A stretch of 64,000 bases of DNA, taken from positions 558,001-622,000 of the forward strand of contig NZ_BCMZ01000001.1 of the NCBI RefSeq assembly GCF_001485535.1. Direction: 5' to 3'. The notes under the pieces were generated by a model. It searched no databases and was not told the origin of the DNA. It saw nothing but the letters and a program-made list of their open reading frames with translations. Below, in pieces: positions 8,782-16,968 of the stretch. The DNA comes from Halobacterium sp. CBA1132 (GTDB taxonomy: Archaea; Halobacteriota; Halobacteria; Halobacteriales; Halobacteriaceae). Every line of letters begins with the position of its first letter. Position 1 is the first letter of the stretch. The translations under genes and the position numbers were made by a program.

Positions 8782-9489
8782 TCATGGCGAATCAGCCCAG
8801 TTGTAGCGCATGACGAGCGTCTCCTCGTCGATGTCGTCGGCGAGCTTCTGGACCATCTCGTCGCGGTCGAGGTCCCCGAACTCTTCGAGTTCGTAGGGCT
8901 TGACCGTGACCGGGGAGGACTCGCCGTTCGCGATGCGTTCCTGGAGCTTCGCGACGCCGTAGACGAGCGCCTCGGGACGGGGCGGGCAGCCCGGGATGTG
9001 GATGTCGACCGGGATGACTTCCTCGGCGCCCTTCACGACGTTGTACCCTTCTTGGAAAGGGCCGCCGGAGGCCGTGCAGTTGCCCATGCCGACGACGAAC
9101 TTCGGCTCCGGCATCTGGTCGTAGACGCGCTTCATGCGCGGGGCGAACTTCGAGACGATAGTTCCCGGCACGATCATCACGTCGGCCTGCCGCGGGGACG
9201 CCCGCGGGACGCCGGCGTGGAAGCGGTCGAGGTCGTGTTTGACCGAGTACGTGTGCATCATTTCGATGCTGCAGCAAGCGATACCGAACTGCAGCATGAA
9301 CATACTCGACCCGCGAACCCAGTTCATGAACTTGTCGAACTTCGTGAGGATGAACGGCGTCGAGCCGAACGCCTCTCGAAGTTTCGAGTTGAACCGGCTG
9401 TCGACGCCCTCCCCCATTCGGGCTTCGCGGGTGTCGGTCAGTGGTTCGCTGGATCCCGTAATACTGTCGCGTGGTTGGTCACTGCTCAT
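8782..9489 (-). CDS. nuoB: NADH dehydrogenase-like complex subunit B (NuoB), cluster N2 protein
   Basis: Carrier of the terminal [4Fe-4S] cluster N2, 235 aa. All four cluster cysteines are seen: the adjacent pair in GIACCSIEMM, one in GMGNCTASGGPF and one in HIPGCPPRPEAL. The N-terminal roughly 45 residues are a hydrophilic extension. The protein docks with NuoCD and NuoI in the peripheral arm. Its start lies 11 bases inside the end of nuoA, so translation is coupled. Confidence 0.97.
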   Translation of the reverse strand: MSSDQPRDSITGSSEPLTDTREARMGEGVDSRFNSKLREAFGSTPFILTKFDKFMNWVRGSSMFMLQFGIACCSIEMMHTYSVKHDLDRFHAGVPRASPRQADVMIVPGTIVSKFAPRMKRVYDQMPEPKFVVGMGNCTASGGPFQEGYNVVKGAEEVIPVDIHIPGCPPRPEALVYGVAKLQERIANGESSPVTVKPYELEEFGDLDRDEMVQKLADDIDEETLVMRYNWADSP

Positions 9490-9883
9490 GTGGTTTTCCT
9501 CCGTGCCGCGGTGTTCGCACCCACCGGACGACGCCTTTCCGCCACGCCCACGCGAGGCCGACGACGAGCACGCCGATGAAAACGAGCATCGGCAGCAGTG
9601 CTTGCGTCAGGCCGGCGGACTGGACGGCGTCTTGGTAGATGACGGTCCACGGGAAGATGAGAACGGTCTCGATGTCGAACACGAGGAACAGCAGCGCGAC
9701 CATGTAGTACTGGATGTTAAACTGGACGCGCGCGTCCCCCGTCGGAACCTCGCCACTCTCGTAAGTGGCTCGCTTCCCTTGTTCAGGTACGGTCGGGCGC
9801 AACAACGAGGACACCGTCATCATCGTTACCGGGATGAGGATGCCCACGAGCGCCAACATACCGATGGCGATCCATGGATTCAT
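9479..9883 (-). CDS. nuoA: NADH dehydrogenase-like complex subunit A (NuoA), first operon gene
   Basis: Three-helix membrane subunit, 134 aa. The loop KRATYESGEVPTGDARVQFN with the conserved E-S-G-E (family YESG) and the following helix YMVALLFLVFDIETVLIFPW with conserved D-I-E identify it. It begins the operon: upstream on the minus strand lie TATA-like stretches (9924-9943) and then the purE stop. The charged C-terminal tail RKGVVRWVRTPRHGGKPHEQ extends past the last helix. Confidence 0.95.
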   Translation of the reverse strand: MNPWIAIGMLALVGILIPVTMMTVSSLLRPTVPEQGKRATYESGEVPTGDARVQFNIQYYMVALLFLVFDIETVLIFPWTVIYQDAVQSAGLTQALLPMLVFIGVLVVGLAWAWRKGVVRWVRTPRHGGKPHEQ

Positions 9884-9923
9884 AGGAGTGTCTCCGTGAC
9901 GAGCGGGAGTTTGGACCCCACGC

Positions 9924-9943
9924 CCATAAACGTTGATTTATGC
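9924..9943 (-). promoter_or_regulatory. Probable promoter of the nuo operon
   Basis: On the minus strand two AT-rich elements, GCATAAATC and TTTATGG, stand 40-60 bases before the nuoA ATG (9883) in an otherwise GC-rich spacer. Either could serve as an archaeal TATA box, giving a leader of roughly 15-30 nt. This is the only clear promoter seen for the eleven nuo genes. Confidence 0.5.
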
Positions 9944-10017
9944 CCGCACGGCCGCACGCGGCAGAATTTTAGCGTTTCAGGGCGACTGCGGCGTTCGGGC
10001 GTCGCCCACGTGATTAG

Positions 10018-10629
10018 TCAGTCCCGTTCCGACCGGAAGCCCGGCGTCCCGCGTTCGTGCAGTTCGCGGGACACGTCCGCGACGCCGTCGCTCTGCTCGG
10101 CGTGGAGGTCGCGCAGTCGCTGGGCAAGTTCGTCGTCGCTGGTCGCGAGGAACTGGGCGGCCGACAGCCCGGCGTTGTAGGACTTCCCCGCGTCGACGGC
10201 CGTGATGGGTGCGCCGGTCGGCATCCCGATGACTGAGTCGACGGACTTCTCCTGGACGGGGACGCCGACGACCGGAATCGGGTACGCCAGTGACGCGGTC
10301 ATGTTCGGGAGGTCGGCGGACTTCCCGCCGGCGCCCGCGATGATGACGTCGAGGCCGCGGCCGGCGGCCGTCTGGGCGTACGCGTACATCAGGTCCGGCG
10401 TGCGGTGCGCGGAGACGACCCACGACTCGAAGGAGTAGCCCTCGGGCGGGTCGTCGTAGTCCGTGACTTCCGCGAACCCGAGGTCGACGAGCGCGTCGTG
10501 GGCGCCCGCCATCACGTCGAGGTCGCTGTCGCTGCCCATGACGATGCCGACGTCCGGCGTCTGTTCGCTGGGGCGGTCGCGCTGTGCTTCCGATTCGAAC
10601 AACTCGACGAGGTCTGAGACGGTGGTCAT
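10018..10629 (-). CDS. purE: N5-carboxyaminoimidazole ribonucleotide mutase (PurE)
   Basis: Purine biosynthesis enzyme converting N5-CAIR to CAIR, 203 aa. The phosphate/substrate loop GIVMGSDSDLDVM and the catalytic block VVSAHRTPDLMYAYA with the key His are clear, followed by IIAGAGGKSADLPNMTASL and PVVGVPVQ. Compared with bacterial PurE there are about ten extra residues between the first strand and SAHRTP (YDDPPEGYSFES), and a charged C-terminal tail. The start at 10629 overlaps the purK stop by four bases, so purK and purE form one operon catalysing consecutive steps. Confidence 0.97.
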   Translation of the reverse strand: MTTVSDLVELFESEAQRDRPSEQTPDVGIVMGSDSDLDVMAGAHDALVDLGFAEVTDYDDPPEGYSFESWVVSAHRTPDLMYAYAQTAAGRGLDVIIAGAGGKSADLPNMTASLAYPIPVVGVPVQEKSVDSVIGMPTGAPITAVDAGKSYNAGLSAAQFLATSDDELAQRLRDLHAEQSDGVADVSRELHERGTPGFRSERD

Positions 10630-11822
10630 TGTTGGAAGGAGAGTGCGTCGCGGGCGGCGCGGGCGCGCATCAGGAGTTCGCCGCGGTCGTCGCCGCCGAC
10701 CGTGACGTGCCCCATCTTCCGGAGCGGGCGGACGTCGCGTTTGCCGTACCAGTGCAGGGCGACACGGTCGTCGCGGAGCGCGCTCGACGCGCCCGCCAGT
10801 TCCGCGGGCCGCTCTTCTGCGTCGGGGTCGCCGAGCACGTTCGCCATCACGGTCGGCTGGCGCAGGCCGGTGTCCCCCAGCGGCAGCCCGCAGAGCGCGC
10901 GGGCGAACTGCTCGAACTGCGAGGTGTGACAGCCCTCGATGGTGTAGTGGCCGGAGTTGTGCGGCCGGGGCGCGACTTCGTTGACCAGAATTCGGTCGTC
11001 CCCGTCTCGCGGGCTTCGCCCGCTCGATTTTCCCGCGTCGCCGTGCGACGCGCACTCGAACAGTTCCACGCCGAAGACGCCGCGGCCGTCGAGCGCGTCG
11101 AGAACGTCGCGAGCGACCGAAGTCGCTTCCTCGCGGACGCGCTCGCTGGTGCGTGCAGGTACCACGGATTCGCGCAGAATCTCGGCCTCGTGGACGTTCT
11201 CCGCGACGGGGAACGTCGCCGTCTCGCCGTCCCCGCTGGCGGCGATGACCGAGAGTTCGCGGTCGAAGTCAACGAGCCGTTCGGCGACCAGTCCGTCGAG
11301 CCCGCCGAACGTCTCGCGCGCTTCGTCGACGGACTCGACGGGCGCGTTCCCGCGGCCGTCGTAGCCGCCGGTGCGCTGTTTCACCATCAGCGGCCGCCCG
11401 AGGTCGTTGAACGCGGTATCGAGGTCGGCTTCGTCGTCGACCGCGCGGAACGCCGGGACGGGCACGCCGGCGTCCTCGAACGCCCGATTCTGGACGAGCT
11501 TGTCCTGAATCGTCTCCAGCGTCCCCGGAGACGGGTGGACAGGCACGTCGGCGGTCTCGCTGACGTCCGCCAGCACCGCGGGGTCCGCGAGCTCGATTTC
11601 GTAGGTGAGGACGTCCGCGCGCTCGGCGAGGTCGCGGATGGCGTCGCGGTCGTCGAACGCCGCCGTAATCTGGTCGGCGGCGGGCGGACACGCCGGACAG
11701 TCCGGCGTCGGGTCGAGGACGACCACGTCGACGCCCAGCGGACTCGCTGCTTCCGCGAGCATCCGGCCGAGTTGGCCGCCGCCGACGACCCCGACTGTCG
11801 CTCCGGGAACGGGTACCGTCAT
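10626..11822 (-). CDS. purK: N5-carboxyaminoimidazole ribonucleotide synthase (PurK)
   Basis: ATP-grasp enzyme making N5-CAIR from AIR, ATP and bicarbonate, about 398 aa. The N-terminus GVVGGGQLGRMLAEAASPLG is the PurK Rossmann-like signature; TYEIELADP, QDKLVQNRAFEDAGVPVP and NEVAPRPHNSGHYTIEGC follow as expected. Between GVELFECAS and ILVNEVAPR lies an insert of about 15 residues rich in Gly, Ser and Arg whose DNA holds a perfect hairpin (11009-11023). The ATG at 11822 is chosen; a GTG one codon upstream is possible. Confidence 0.96.
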   Translation of the reverse strand: MTVPVPGATVGVVGGGQLGRMLAEAASPLGVDVVVLDPTPDCPACPPAADQITAAFDDRDAIRDLAERADVLTYEIELADPAVLADVSETADVPVHPSPGTLETIQDKLVQNRAFEDAGVPVPAFRAVDDEADLDTAFNDLGRPLMVKQRTGGYDGRGNAPVESVDEARETFGGLDGLVAERLVDFDRELSVIAASGDGETATFPVAENVHEAEILRESVVPARTSERVREEATSVARDVLDALDGRGVFGVELFECASHGDAGKSSGRSPRDGDDRILVNEVAPRPHNSGHYTIEGCHTSQFEQFARALCGLPLGDTGLRQPTVMANVLGDPDAEERPAELAGASSALRDDRVALHWYGKRDVRPLRKMGHVTVGGDDRGELLMRARAARDALSFQQ

Positions 11823-11891
11823 CACCCGCGACTTCCGCCTACTCCTGCATAAGAATTGCCGAACGAACCGACGAAGTACTCACGACCGTGA

Positions 11892-13595
11892 TTACCGGGG
11901 TTCGGCGAAGCCCGGCGCCTCGGTGTCGACGAAGACGACGATTATCGTGTTCGTCGCCGTGAGTTCGTACGTCCACCCCTCGTAGTTCGAGTGGAGGTGT
12001 TCGCGGACGCCCCGGTAGTTCTCGGCCTCCGTCACGACGACCGGCGCGTCCGCCGTCTCGACGCTGCCCGTCGCGTTCCCCGTCGTCGGTTCCGTTAGTC
12101 GCACTGTCGAGTCAGTTGTCGCGTCCGCTCGCTCGGTGTACCACGGGAGCGGCAGCCGATTGAACCAGTCTGTGCCCGCGACGCTGTCGGGGTCGGTCGG
12201 GTCGTAGTCGCCGGTGATGTAGAAGTGGCTGCCGTAGTAGAGCACGTCCGTCCCGTCGTTGCGGGGCGCGATGCGTTCGATTCGGTCGAGCGTCTCGCCC
12301 ATGTCGCTTCCGGGCTGGCCGTACTGCACGAGCGCGTTGTCTTCGTCCTGCGGCATCAAGTACGATGTCTCCGCGGTGACAGCGCCCATCTGACCGACGG
12401 CCGCCACCAGTACGAGCGCGGCGAGCGCGACGCCGACGCGGTCGTCGCTGGCGTACGCGGAGCGCCCGCGGTCGACGACGACGCGCACGCCGACGGCCGC
12501 CGGAATCGCCAGCGGGACGACCGCGTGGACGACCGACCAGTGCCCGGAGATGTCCGTAATCGCGGGGTAGACGACGACCGACGCGACCGCCCAGTAGCCC
12601 GCGAACAGCACGAGGTCGCGGGAGTCGTCGGTGGCGTAGCGCTCTGCGAGGAAGCCGACGACCGCGGCCGCGACCAGCATCAGCGACGCCGCGCCGAGCG
12701 TCCGCAGCGCGTCCGCGAGGAACGCGATGTAGCTGTGTTGTCGGGACGCGCTACCGCTGATGCCCCACGTGTTCCAGAACTCCGCCCACGCGCCGGCCGT
12801 CCCCGCAGCGACGACGCCCGGCAGTTGCGTCGGATTCGCGAGCGCCGCGTAGAACTCCGGCCGGGGCGCGTAGAAGACGACGACTACGACGAGGAACGCG
12901 AGCGTCCCGCCCGCGAGAGCGCGCCGCCACGCGACCAGTCCGCCACCCACTCGCTGCAGGGTCGCGTGGAGCACGCTCTCGAAGGATTCACCGCGCGTTC
13001 GCGCCGTGAACAGCTGTTCGTCGAGCAGGAGCGCGCTCGCGCCGGCGAACATCGCGACGTAGACGAGCGCGTTCTCCTTGGTCGTGAACGCCAGTCCGAG
13101 CACCGCGCCGGCGGCGACGAGGTAGCCGCCGCGGCGGGTGTCGAGCGCGCGCACCGCGAGGCCGAGCGCGGCGACGCTGAACGCCGCGACGAGCACGTCA
13201 CTGCGCATGAACCGCGAGTAGTAGACGAGCACGGGGTTGAGCGCGAGCAGCCCCGCCAGCGCTGCGACCTCCACGTCGTCGAGGCGTGCGCGGAACAACC
13301 ACGCTGTCGCCGGCAGGAGCGCGCCGACGACCGCGACGGGCGCTCGCGCGACGGCGTCACTCGCCCCAAAGACGCCGAACAGCCACTCGTTCACGTGGAA
13401 GAGGAACGGCCCGTGGACGATGGCGCGATACGACCACTCGCCGGAGGCGGCGTACTGCAGCACCCAGTAGCCGACCCGGGCTTCGTCCCAGTGGAAGGTG
13501 CGGTCACCGAGTGCGACCACCCGCAGCGCGAGGGCGGCCAGCACCGCGACAGCGACCGCCAGCGCCGCGGCGCGGCGGCGTCCGAAGGAGGGCAT
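11892..13595 (-). CDS. Agl23-like polytopic membrane protein (flippase-associated / GT-C fold family)
   Basis: Integral membrane protein of about 567 aa with a dozen hydrophobic helices and an extracytoplasmic C-terminal part of about 150 residues. The N-terminal loop FHWDEARVGYWVLQYA and the loop HGPFLFHVNEWLFGVFG resemble the acidic motifs of GT-C/ArnT-like transferases; the overall pattern matches the haloarchaeal family named after Agl23 in Haloferax, associated with moving or processing lipid-linked glycans for N-glycosylation. The ATG at 13595 (MPSFGRR) is chosen because the sequence before it is poorly coding. It is divergent from ribH. The precise biochemical role is unproven. Confidence 0.75.
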   Translation of the reverse strand: MPSFGRRRAAALAVAVAVLAALALRVVALGDRTFHWDEARVGYWVLQYAASGEWSYRAIVHGPFLFHVNEWLFGVFGASDAVARAPVAVVGALLPATAWLFRARLDDVEVAALAGLLALNPVLVYYSRFMRSDVLVAAFSVAALGLAVRALDTRRGGYLVAAGAVLGLAFTTKENALVYVAMFAGASALLLDEQLFTARTRGESFESVLHATLQRVGGGLVAWRRALAGGTLAFLVVVVVFYAPRPEFYAALANPTQLPGVVAAGTAGAWAEFWNTWGISGSASRQHSYIAFLADALRTLGAASLMLVAAAVVGFLAERYATDDSRDLVLFAGYWAVASVVVYPAITDISGHWSVVHAVVPLAIPAAVGVRVVVDRGRSAYASDDRVGVALAALVLVAAVGQMGAVTAETSYLMPQDEDNALVQYGQPGSDMGETLDRIERIAPRNDGTDVLYYGSHFYITGDYDPTDPDSVAGTDWFNRLPLPWYTERADATTDSTVRLTEPTTGNATGSVETADAPVVVTEAENYRGVREHLHSNYEGWTYELTATNTIIVVFVDTEAPGFAEPR

Positions 13596-13658
13596 CTCGT
13601 TCGCCAAACGGAACGGTGTGCATACAAACTTGTGGGTTCGCGCTGTCTGGAACGGTAG

Positions 13659-13668
13659 GCCTTTATCC
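13659..13668 (+). promoter_or_regulatory. TATA box of ribH
   Basis: GCCTTTATCC is centred about 26 bases before the ribH ATG at 13690, which predicts a leaderless or almost leaderless transcript and supports the chosen start. Confidence 0.5.
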
Positions 13669-13689
13669 GCCCCGGGAGACCGTTCTGAC

Positions 13690-14091
13690 ATGGTAGAGCT
13701 CGGGCTCGTCGTTGCGGAGTTCAACCGCAGCGTCACCGAACAGATGGAGTCGGCGGCCGTGGAGACGGCCGACGACGCGGGCGCCGACGTCGTGGAGTTG
13801 GTCCGGGTGCCGGGCGCGTACGACGCGCCGCTGGCCGCCGACCGACTCGCGCGACGCGACGACGTCGACGCCGTCGCAGTCGTCGGCGCAATCGTCACGG
13901 GCGACACCGACCACGACGACGTCATCGCTCACGCGACCGCGCAGAAGCTCACCGACGTCAGCCTCGACCGCGACACGCCGGTGGCGTTCGGCGTCGCCGG
14001 CCCGGGGATGTCGGGCGCGGAAGCACGCGAACGAGTACAGAAGGGAGCGGAAGCAGTAGACAGCGCGATTCACCTCGCGGAGGAACTCTAA
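13690..14091 (+). CDS. ribH: 6,7-dimethyl-8-ribityllumazine synthase (RibH)
   Basis: Penultimate enzyme of riboflavin synthesis; condenses the ribityl-uracil with dihydroxybutanone phosphate. It has 133 aa, a short archaeal-type RibH. Visible family features are LVVAEFNRSVTEQM (substrate loop with FN), VRVPGAYDAPLAADRL, and AIVTGDTDHDDVIAHATAQ, where the GDTDHDD stretch supplies the conserved His and the phosphate-binding loop. It starts about 95 bases from the divergent agl23-like gene and ends one base before the aminotransferase, suggesting co-transcription. Confidence 0.95.
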   Translation: MVELGLVVAEFNRSVTEQMESAAVETADDAGADVVELVRVPGAYDAPLAADRLARRDDVDAVAVVGAIVTGDTDHDDVIAHATAQKLTDVSLDRDTPVAFGVAGPGMSGAEARERVQKGAEAVDSAIHLAEEL

Positions 14092-14092
14092 G

Positions 14093-15235
14093 ATGGACTT
14101 CACCGACAGGGTACGACGAGTGGAACCGAGCGCGACGCTTGCAGTCAGCAACCTCGCGAACGAACTCGAAGCCGAGGGCAAGGACGTCATCGACCTCTCG
14201 GTCGGCGAACCGGACTTCGACACGCCGCAGAACGTCAAGGACGCCGCCGAGGACGCGCTGGAAGCCGGCGAGACGGGGTACACGTCCTCGAACGGCATCC
14301 CGGCGCTCCGGGAGGCAATCGCGGCGAAGCTCCGCGGCGACGGCATCGACTACGAGGCGGGCAACGTCATCGTGACGCCGGGCGCGAAGCAGGCGCTGTT
14401 CGAGACGTTCCAGGCGCTCGTCGACGACGGCGACGAGGTCGCGCTCCTGGACCCCGCGTGGGTGTCCTACGAGGCGATGGCGAAAATCGCGGGCGCGGAG
14501 CTGACTCGCGTCGACCTCTCGCCGCACGACTTCCAGTTGGAGCCGGCGCTCGACGAACTCGAAGCCGCGATTTCCGACGACACGGAACTGCTGGTCGTGA
14601 ACTCGCCGAGCAACCCCACTGGCTCGGTCTACTCCCGGGAGGCCATGGAGGCCGTCCGTGACCTCGCCGTCGAGCACGACGTGACGGTCATCTCGGACGA
14701 AATCTACCAGCACATCAACTACGGCCGCGAGCACGTCAGTCTCGCCGCCCTCGACGGGATGTTCGAGCGCACCGTCACCATCAACGGCTTCTCGAAGGCG
14801 TACGCGATGACGGGATGGCGGCTCGGCTACCTCGCGGGACCGGAGTCACTCATCGACCAGGCCGGGAAGGTCCACTCGCACTCGGTGTCCTCGGCGACGA
14901 ACTTCGTCCAGCACGGCGGCGTCGAAGCCATCGAGAACACCGACGACGCCGTCGACGAGATGGTCGACGCCTTCGAGTCCCGCAAGGAGCGGCTGCTCGA
15001 ACTGTTCGCCGAGCATGGCGTCGACGTGCCCGAGCCGGACGGCGCGTTCTACGTGATGGTGCCCGTCGACGAGGACGACCAGCAGTGGTGTCAGGACGCC
15101 CTGAAGGACGCCCACGTCGCCACCGTTCCCGGCAGCGCGTTCGGCACGCCGGGGTACGCGCGCATCTCGTACGCCGCCAGCACCGAACGCCTCGAAGAAG
15201 CGGTCGAACGCCTCGCCGAGGAAGGCTACGTCTAA
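14093..15235 (+). CDS. Pyridoxal phosphate-dependent aminotransferase, class I (aspartate aminotransferase-like)
   Basis: Fold-type I aminotransferase, 380 aa. The N-terminal signature LSVGEPDFDTP (substrate-carboxylate loop), TPGAKQALFE (PLP phosphate site), NSPSNPTGSVYS (conserved Asn-Pro) and the PLP lysine in TINGFSKAYAMTGWRLGYLA are all present, as is a C-terminal arginine in YARISYAAS. The family includes AspC-like enzymes with broad aspartate/aromatic specificity; the sequence does not settle the substrate. It follows ribH by one base. Confidence 0.93.
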   Translation: MDFTDRVRRVEPSATLAVSNLANELEAEGKDVIDLSVGEPDFDTPQNVKDAAEDALEAGETGYTSSNGIPALREAIAAKLRGDGIDYEAGNVIVTPGAKQALFETFQALVDDGDEVALLDPAWVSYEAMAKIAGAELTRVDLSPHDFQLEPALDELEAAISDDTELLVVNSPSNPTGSVYSREAMEAVRDLAVEHDVTVISDEIYQHINYGREHVSLAALDGMFERTVTINGFSKAYAMTGWRLGYLAGPESLIDQAGKVHSHSVSSATNFVQHGGVEAIENTDDAVDEMVDAFESRKERLLELFAEHGVDVPEPDGAFYVMVPVDEDDQQWCQDALKDAHVATVPGSAFGTPGYARISYAASTERLEEAVERLAEEGYV

Positions 15236-15247
15236 GCGGAACGGCGT

Positions 15248-15496
15248 TCAGCTGTCGCCTCCCAAGTTTTCCCTCGCGAGGAACGCACCGACCATCGTCA
15301 CCGCAACCACTCCGAGAATCGCCGCTCGCTGATTTCCGCTAACGAAGACAGCGACGCTGACGGTACCGCCCATAGCCGCGAAGTACCCCACTTTTGCGAC
15401 GGCGCTCCATGCGTCGCTGAGTCGGTCGGCCGACGTTACGGCTGTCGGACTGAAGTAATACAACAGCACTCCAGCGACGACGGTGGCGGGAACCAC
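15248..15496 (-). CDS. Small membrane protein of unknown function
   Basis: A minus-strand frame encoding three predicted membrane segments: VPATVVAGVLLYYF, AVAKVGYFAAMGGTVSVAVFV and AAILGVVAVTMVGAFLA, ending NLGGDS. No ATG precedes the hydrophobic part in frame; the GTG at 15496 is the nearest plausible start, giving 82 aa, but the frame stays open further upstream so the true start may be longer. It lies tail-to-tail with the aminotransferase. I do not recognise the family. Confidence 0.55.
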   Translation of the reverse strand: MVPATVVAGVLLYYFSPTAVTSADRLSDAWSAVAKVGYFAAMGGTVSVAVFVSGNQRAAILGVVAVTMVGAFLARENLGGDS

Positions 15497-15645
15497 GAGG
15501 CGGTGCAGCGACGACAAGGACGGGTGACTGCCACCAGTCGCTGTTCCACCCCATCGAATAGTGTCCCTATCACTACATTCGATACCGTGGAGAAAAGTGT
15601 AGCGCCGGTGGCGAACGCCTGCGGCCGCGGGTTCGTTTCTTGGCC

Positions 15646-16899
15646 CTACGGCCACGTGCCGCTGCCTTCGTAGGCGTCGACGACGCGCTGGATGGCGACG
15701 ACGTACGCGGCCGTGCGGAGGTTCGGGAGGTCGTTGGCCTCGTAGGCGTCGATCATTGCGTCGAAGGCGTTCGTAATCACGGCCTCCAGCTCCTCGTTGA
15801 CGCGCTCTTCGGTCCACTGGAAGCGCTGGCGGTTCTGCACCCACTCGAAGTACGAGACGGTGACGCCGCCCGCGTTCGCGAGGATGTCCGGGACGACGTG
15901 GACGTCGCGCTCCGCGAGCACGTCGTCGGCGTCCGGCGTGAGCGGCCCGTTGGCGGCCTCCACGACGATGTCGGCCTGCACGGCCCCCGCGAGGTCGGCG
16001 TCGATGGCGTTCTCCAGCGCGGCGGGCACGAGCAGGTCGACGTCGAGCGTGAGCAGTTCCTCGTTCGTGAACTCCTCGGTGGCGCCGTCGTAGCCGGCGA
16101 CGCTGCCGGTCTCGCGCTTGAACTCCTTGACGTGGCGCGTGTCGAACCCTTCAGGGTTGTAGATGGCGCCCGAGGAGTCCGAGACGGCGACGACGTGCCC
16201 GCCGAGGTCCTCGATGAGGTTGGCCGCGATCGAGCCGGCGTTCCCGTAGCCCTGCACGGCGACGGTAGCTTCCTCGACGTCCTTGTCGAGGTAGTCGAAG
16301 ACCTCACGAGCGGCGAACATCGTCGAGCGACCTGTGGCCTCCACGCGGCCCTCGCTGCCGCCGTTCTCCAAGGCCTTCCCCGTGATGACGCCGGGCTCGG
16401 TCGTGTTCTCCAGCGTCTCGTAGGTGTCTTTGATCCAGTTCATCTCCCGCTGGCCGGTGTTGACGTCCGGCGCGGGCACGTCCTTGTCCTCGCCGATGAA
16501 CGGGCGAATCTCCTTGGCGAACGACCGCGTGATGCGTTCGAGTTCGCTCTCGGAGTAGTCGCTGGGGTCAAGGACGATACCGCCCTTCCCGCCGCCGTAG
16601 GGGATGTCGACGACGGCGGTCTTGTACGCCATCCACCCGGAGAGCGCCTTCACTTCGTCGCGCGTGACGCCGGGGTGGTAGCGGATGCCGCCCTTGTACG
16701 GTCCTCGGTCGCCGTTGAACTGCGAGCGGTACGCGTCGAACGTCTCGATGGTCCCGTCGTCCATCTCCACGGAGAGTGTGAGTTCGAGCACGCGCTCGGG
16801 CTGTTTGAGGCGTTCGAGCACGTCGTCGCCGACGTCGAGGTACTCGCTCGCGTCGTCGAGTTGCTCCTGCAGACTCTCGAAGGGATTGACGTCCGCCAT
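15646..16899 (-). CDS. gdhB: Glutamate dehydrogenase (Glu/Leu/Phe/Val family)
   Basis: Interconverts glutamate and 2-oxoglutarate plus ammonium with NAD(P); 417 aa, standard hexameric size. The catalytic domain contains [39 protein letters not shown] (substrate lysines) and the C-terminal coenzyme domain has [20 protein letters not shown] (GxGxxG-type fold). I chose the ATG at 16899 ([11 protein letters not shown]), which matches family N-termini. Between its start and the upstream lyase gene is a 9-bp inverted repeat (16911-16939). The context with a CitE-like lyase and MaoC hydratase suggests 2-oxoglutarate/C5 metabolism. Confidence 0.95.
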   Translation of the reverse strand: MADVNPFESLQEQLDDASEYLDVGDDVLERLKQPERVLELTLSVEMDDGTIETFDAYRSQFNGDRGPYKGGIRYHPGVTRDEVKALSGWMAYKTAVVDIPYGGGKGGIVLDPSDYSESELERITRSFAKEIRPFIGEDKDVPAPDVNTGQREMNWIKDTYETLENTTEPGVITGKALENGGSEGRVEATGRSTMFAAREVFDYLDKDVEEATVAVQGYGNAGSIAANLIEDLGGHVVAVSDSSGAIYNPEGFDTRHVKEFKRETGSVAGYDGATEEFTNEELLTLDVDLLVPAALENAIDADLAGAVQADIVVEAANGPLTPDADDVLAERDVHVVPDILANAGGVTVSYFEWVQNRQRFQWTEERVNEELEAVITNAFDAMIDAYEANDLPNLRTAAYVVAIQRVVDAYEGSGTWP

Positions 16900-16910
16900 A
16901 CGCCGACTGA

Positions 16911-16939
16911 CTCCGCCACTCAGCAAAAACGTGGCGGAG
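16911..16939. promoter_or_regulatory. Inverted repeat just upstream of glutamate dehydrogenase
   Basis: CTCCGCCAC at 16911-16919 and its exact complement GTGGCGGAG at 16931-16939 flank an 11-base spacer containing a run of five A. It ends 12 bases before the gdhB ATG. It could be an operator, a 5' hairpin in the mRNA, or a terminator of the lyase gene whose stop is at 16969. Confidence 0.5.
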
Positions 16940-16968
16940 TCCCCATCACATGATGCCGTCGACTGTCA

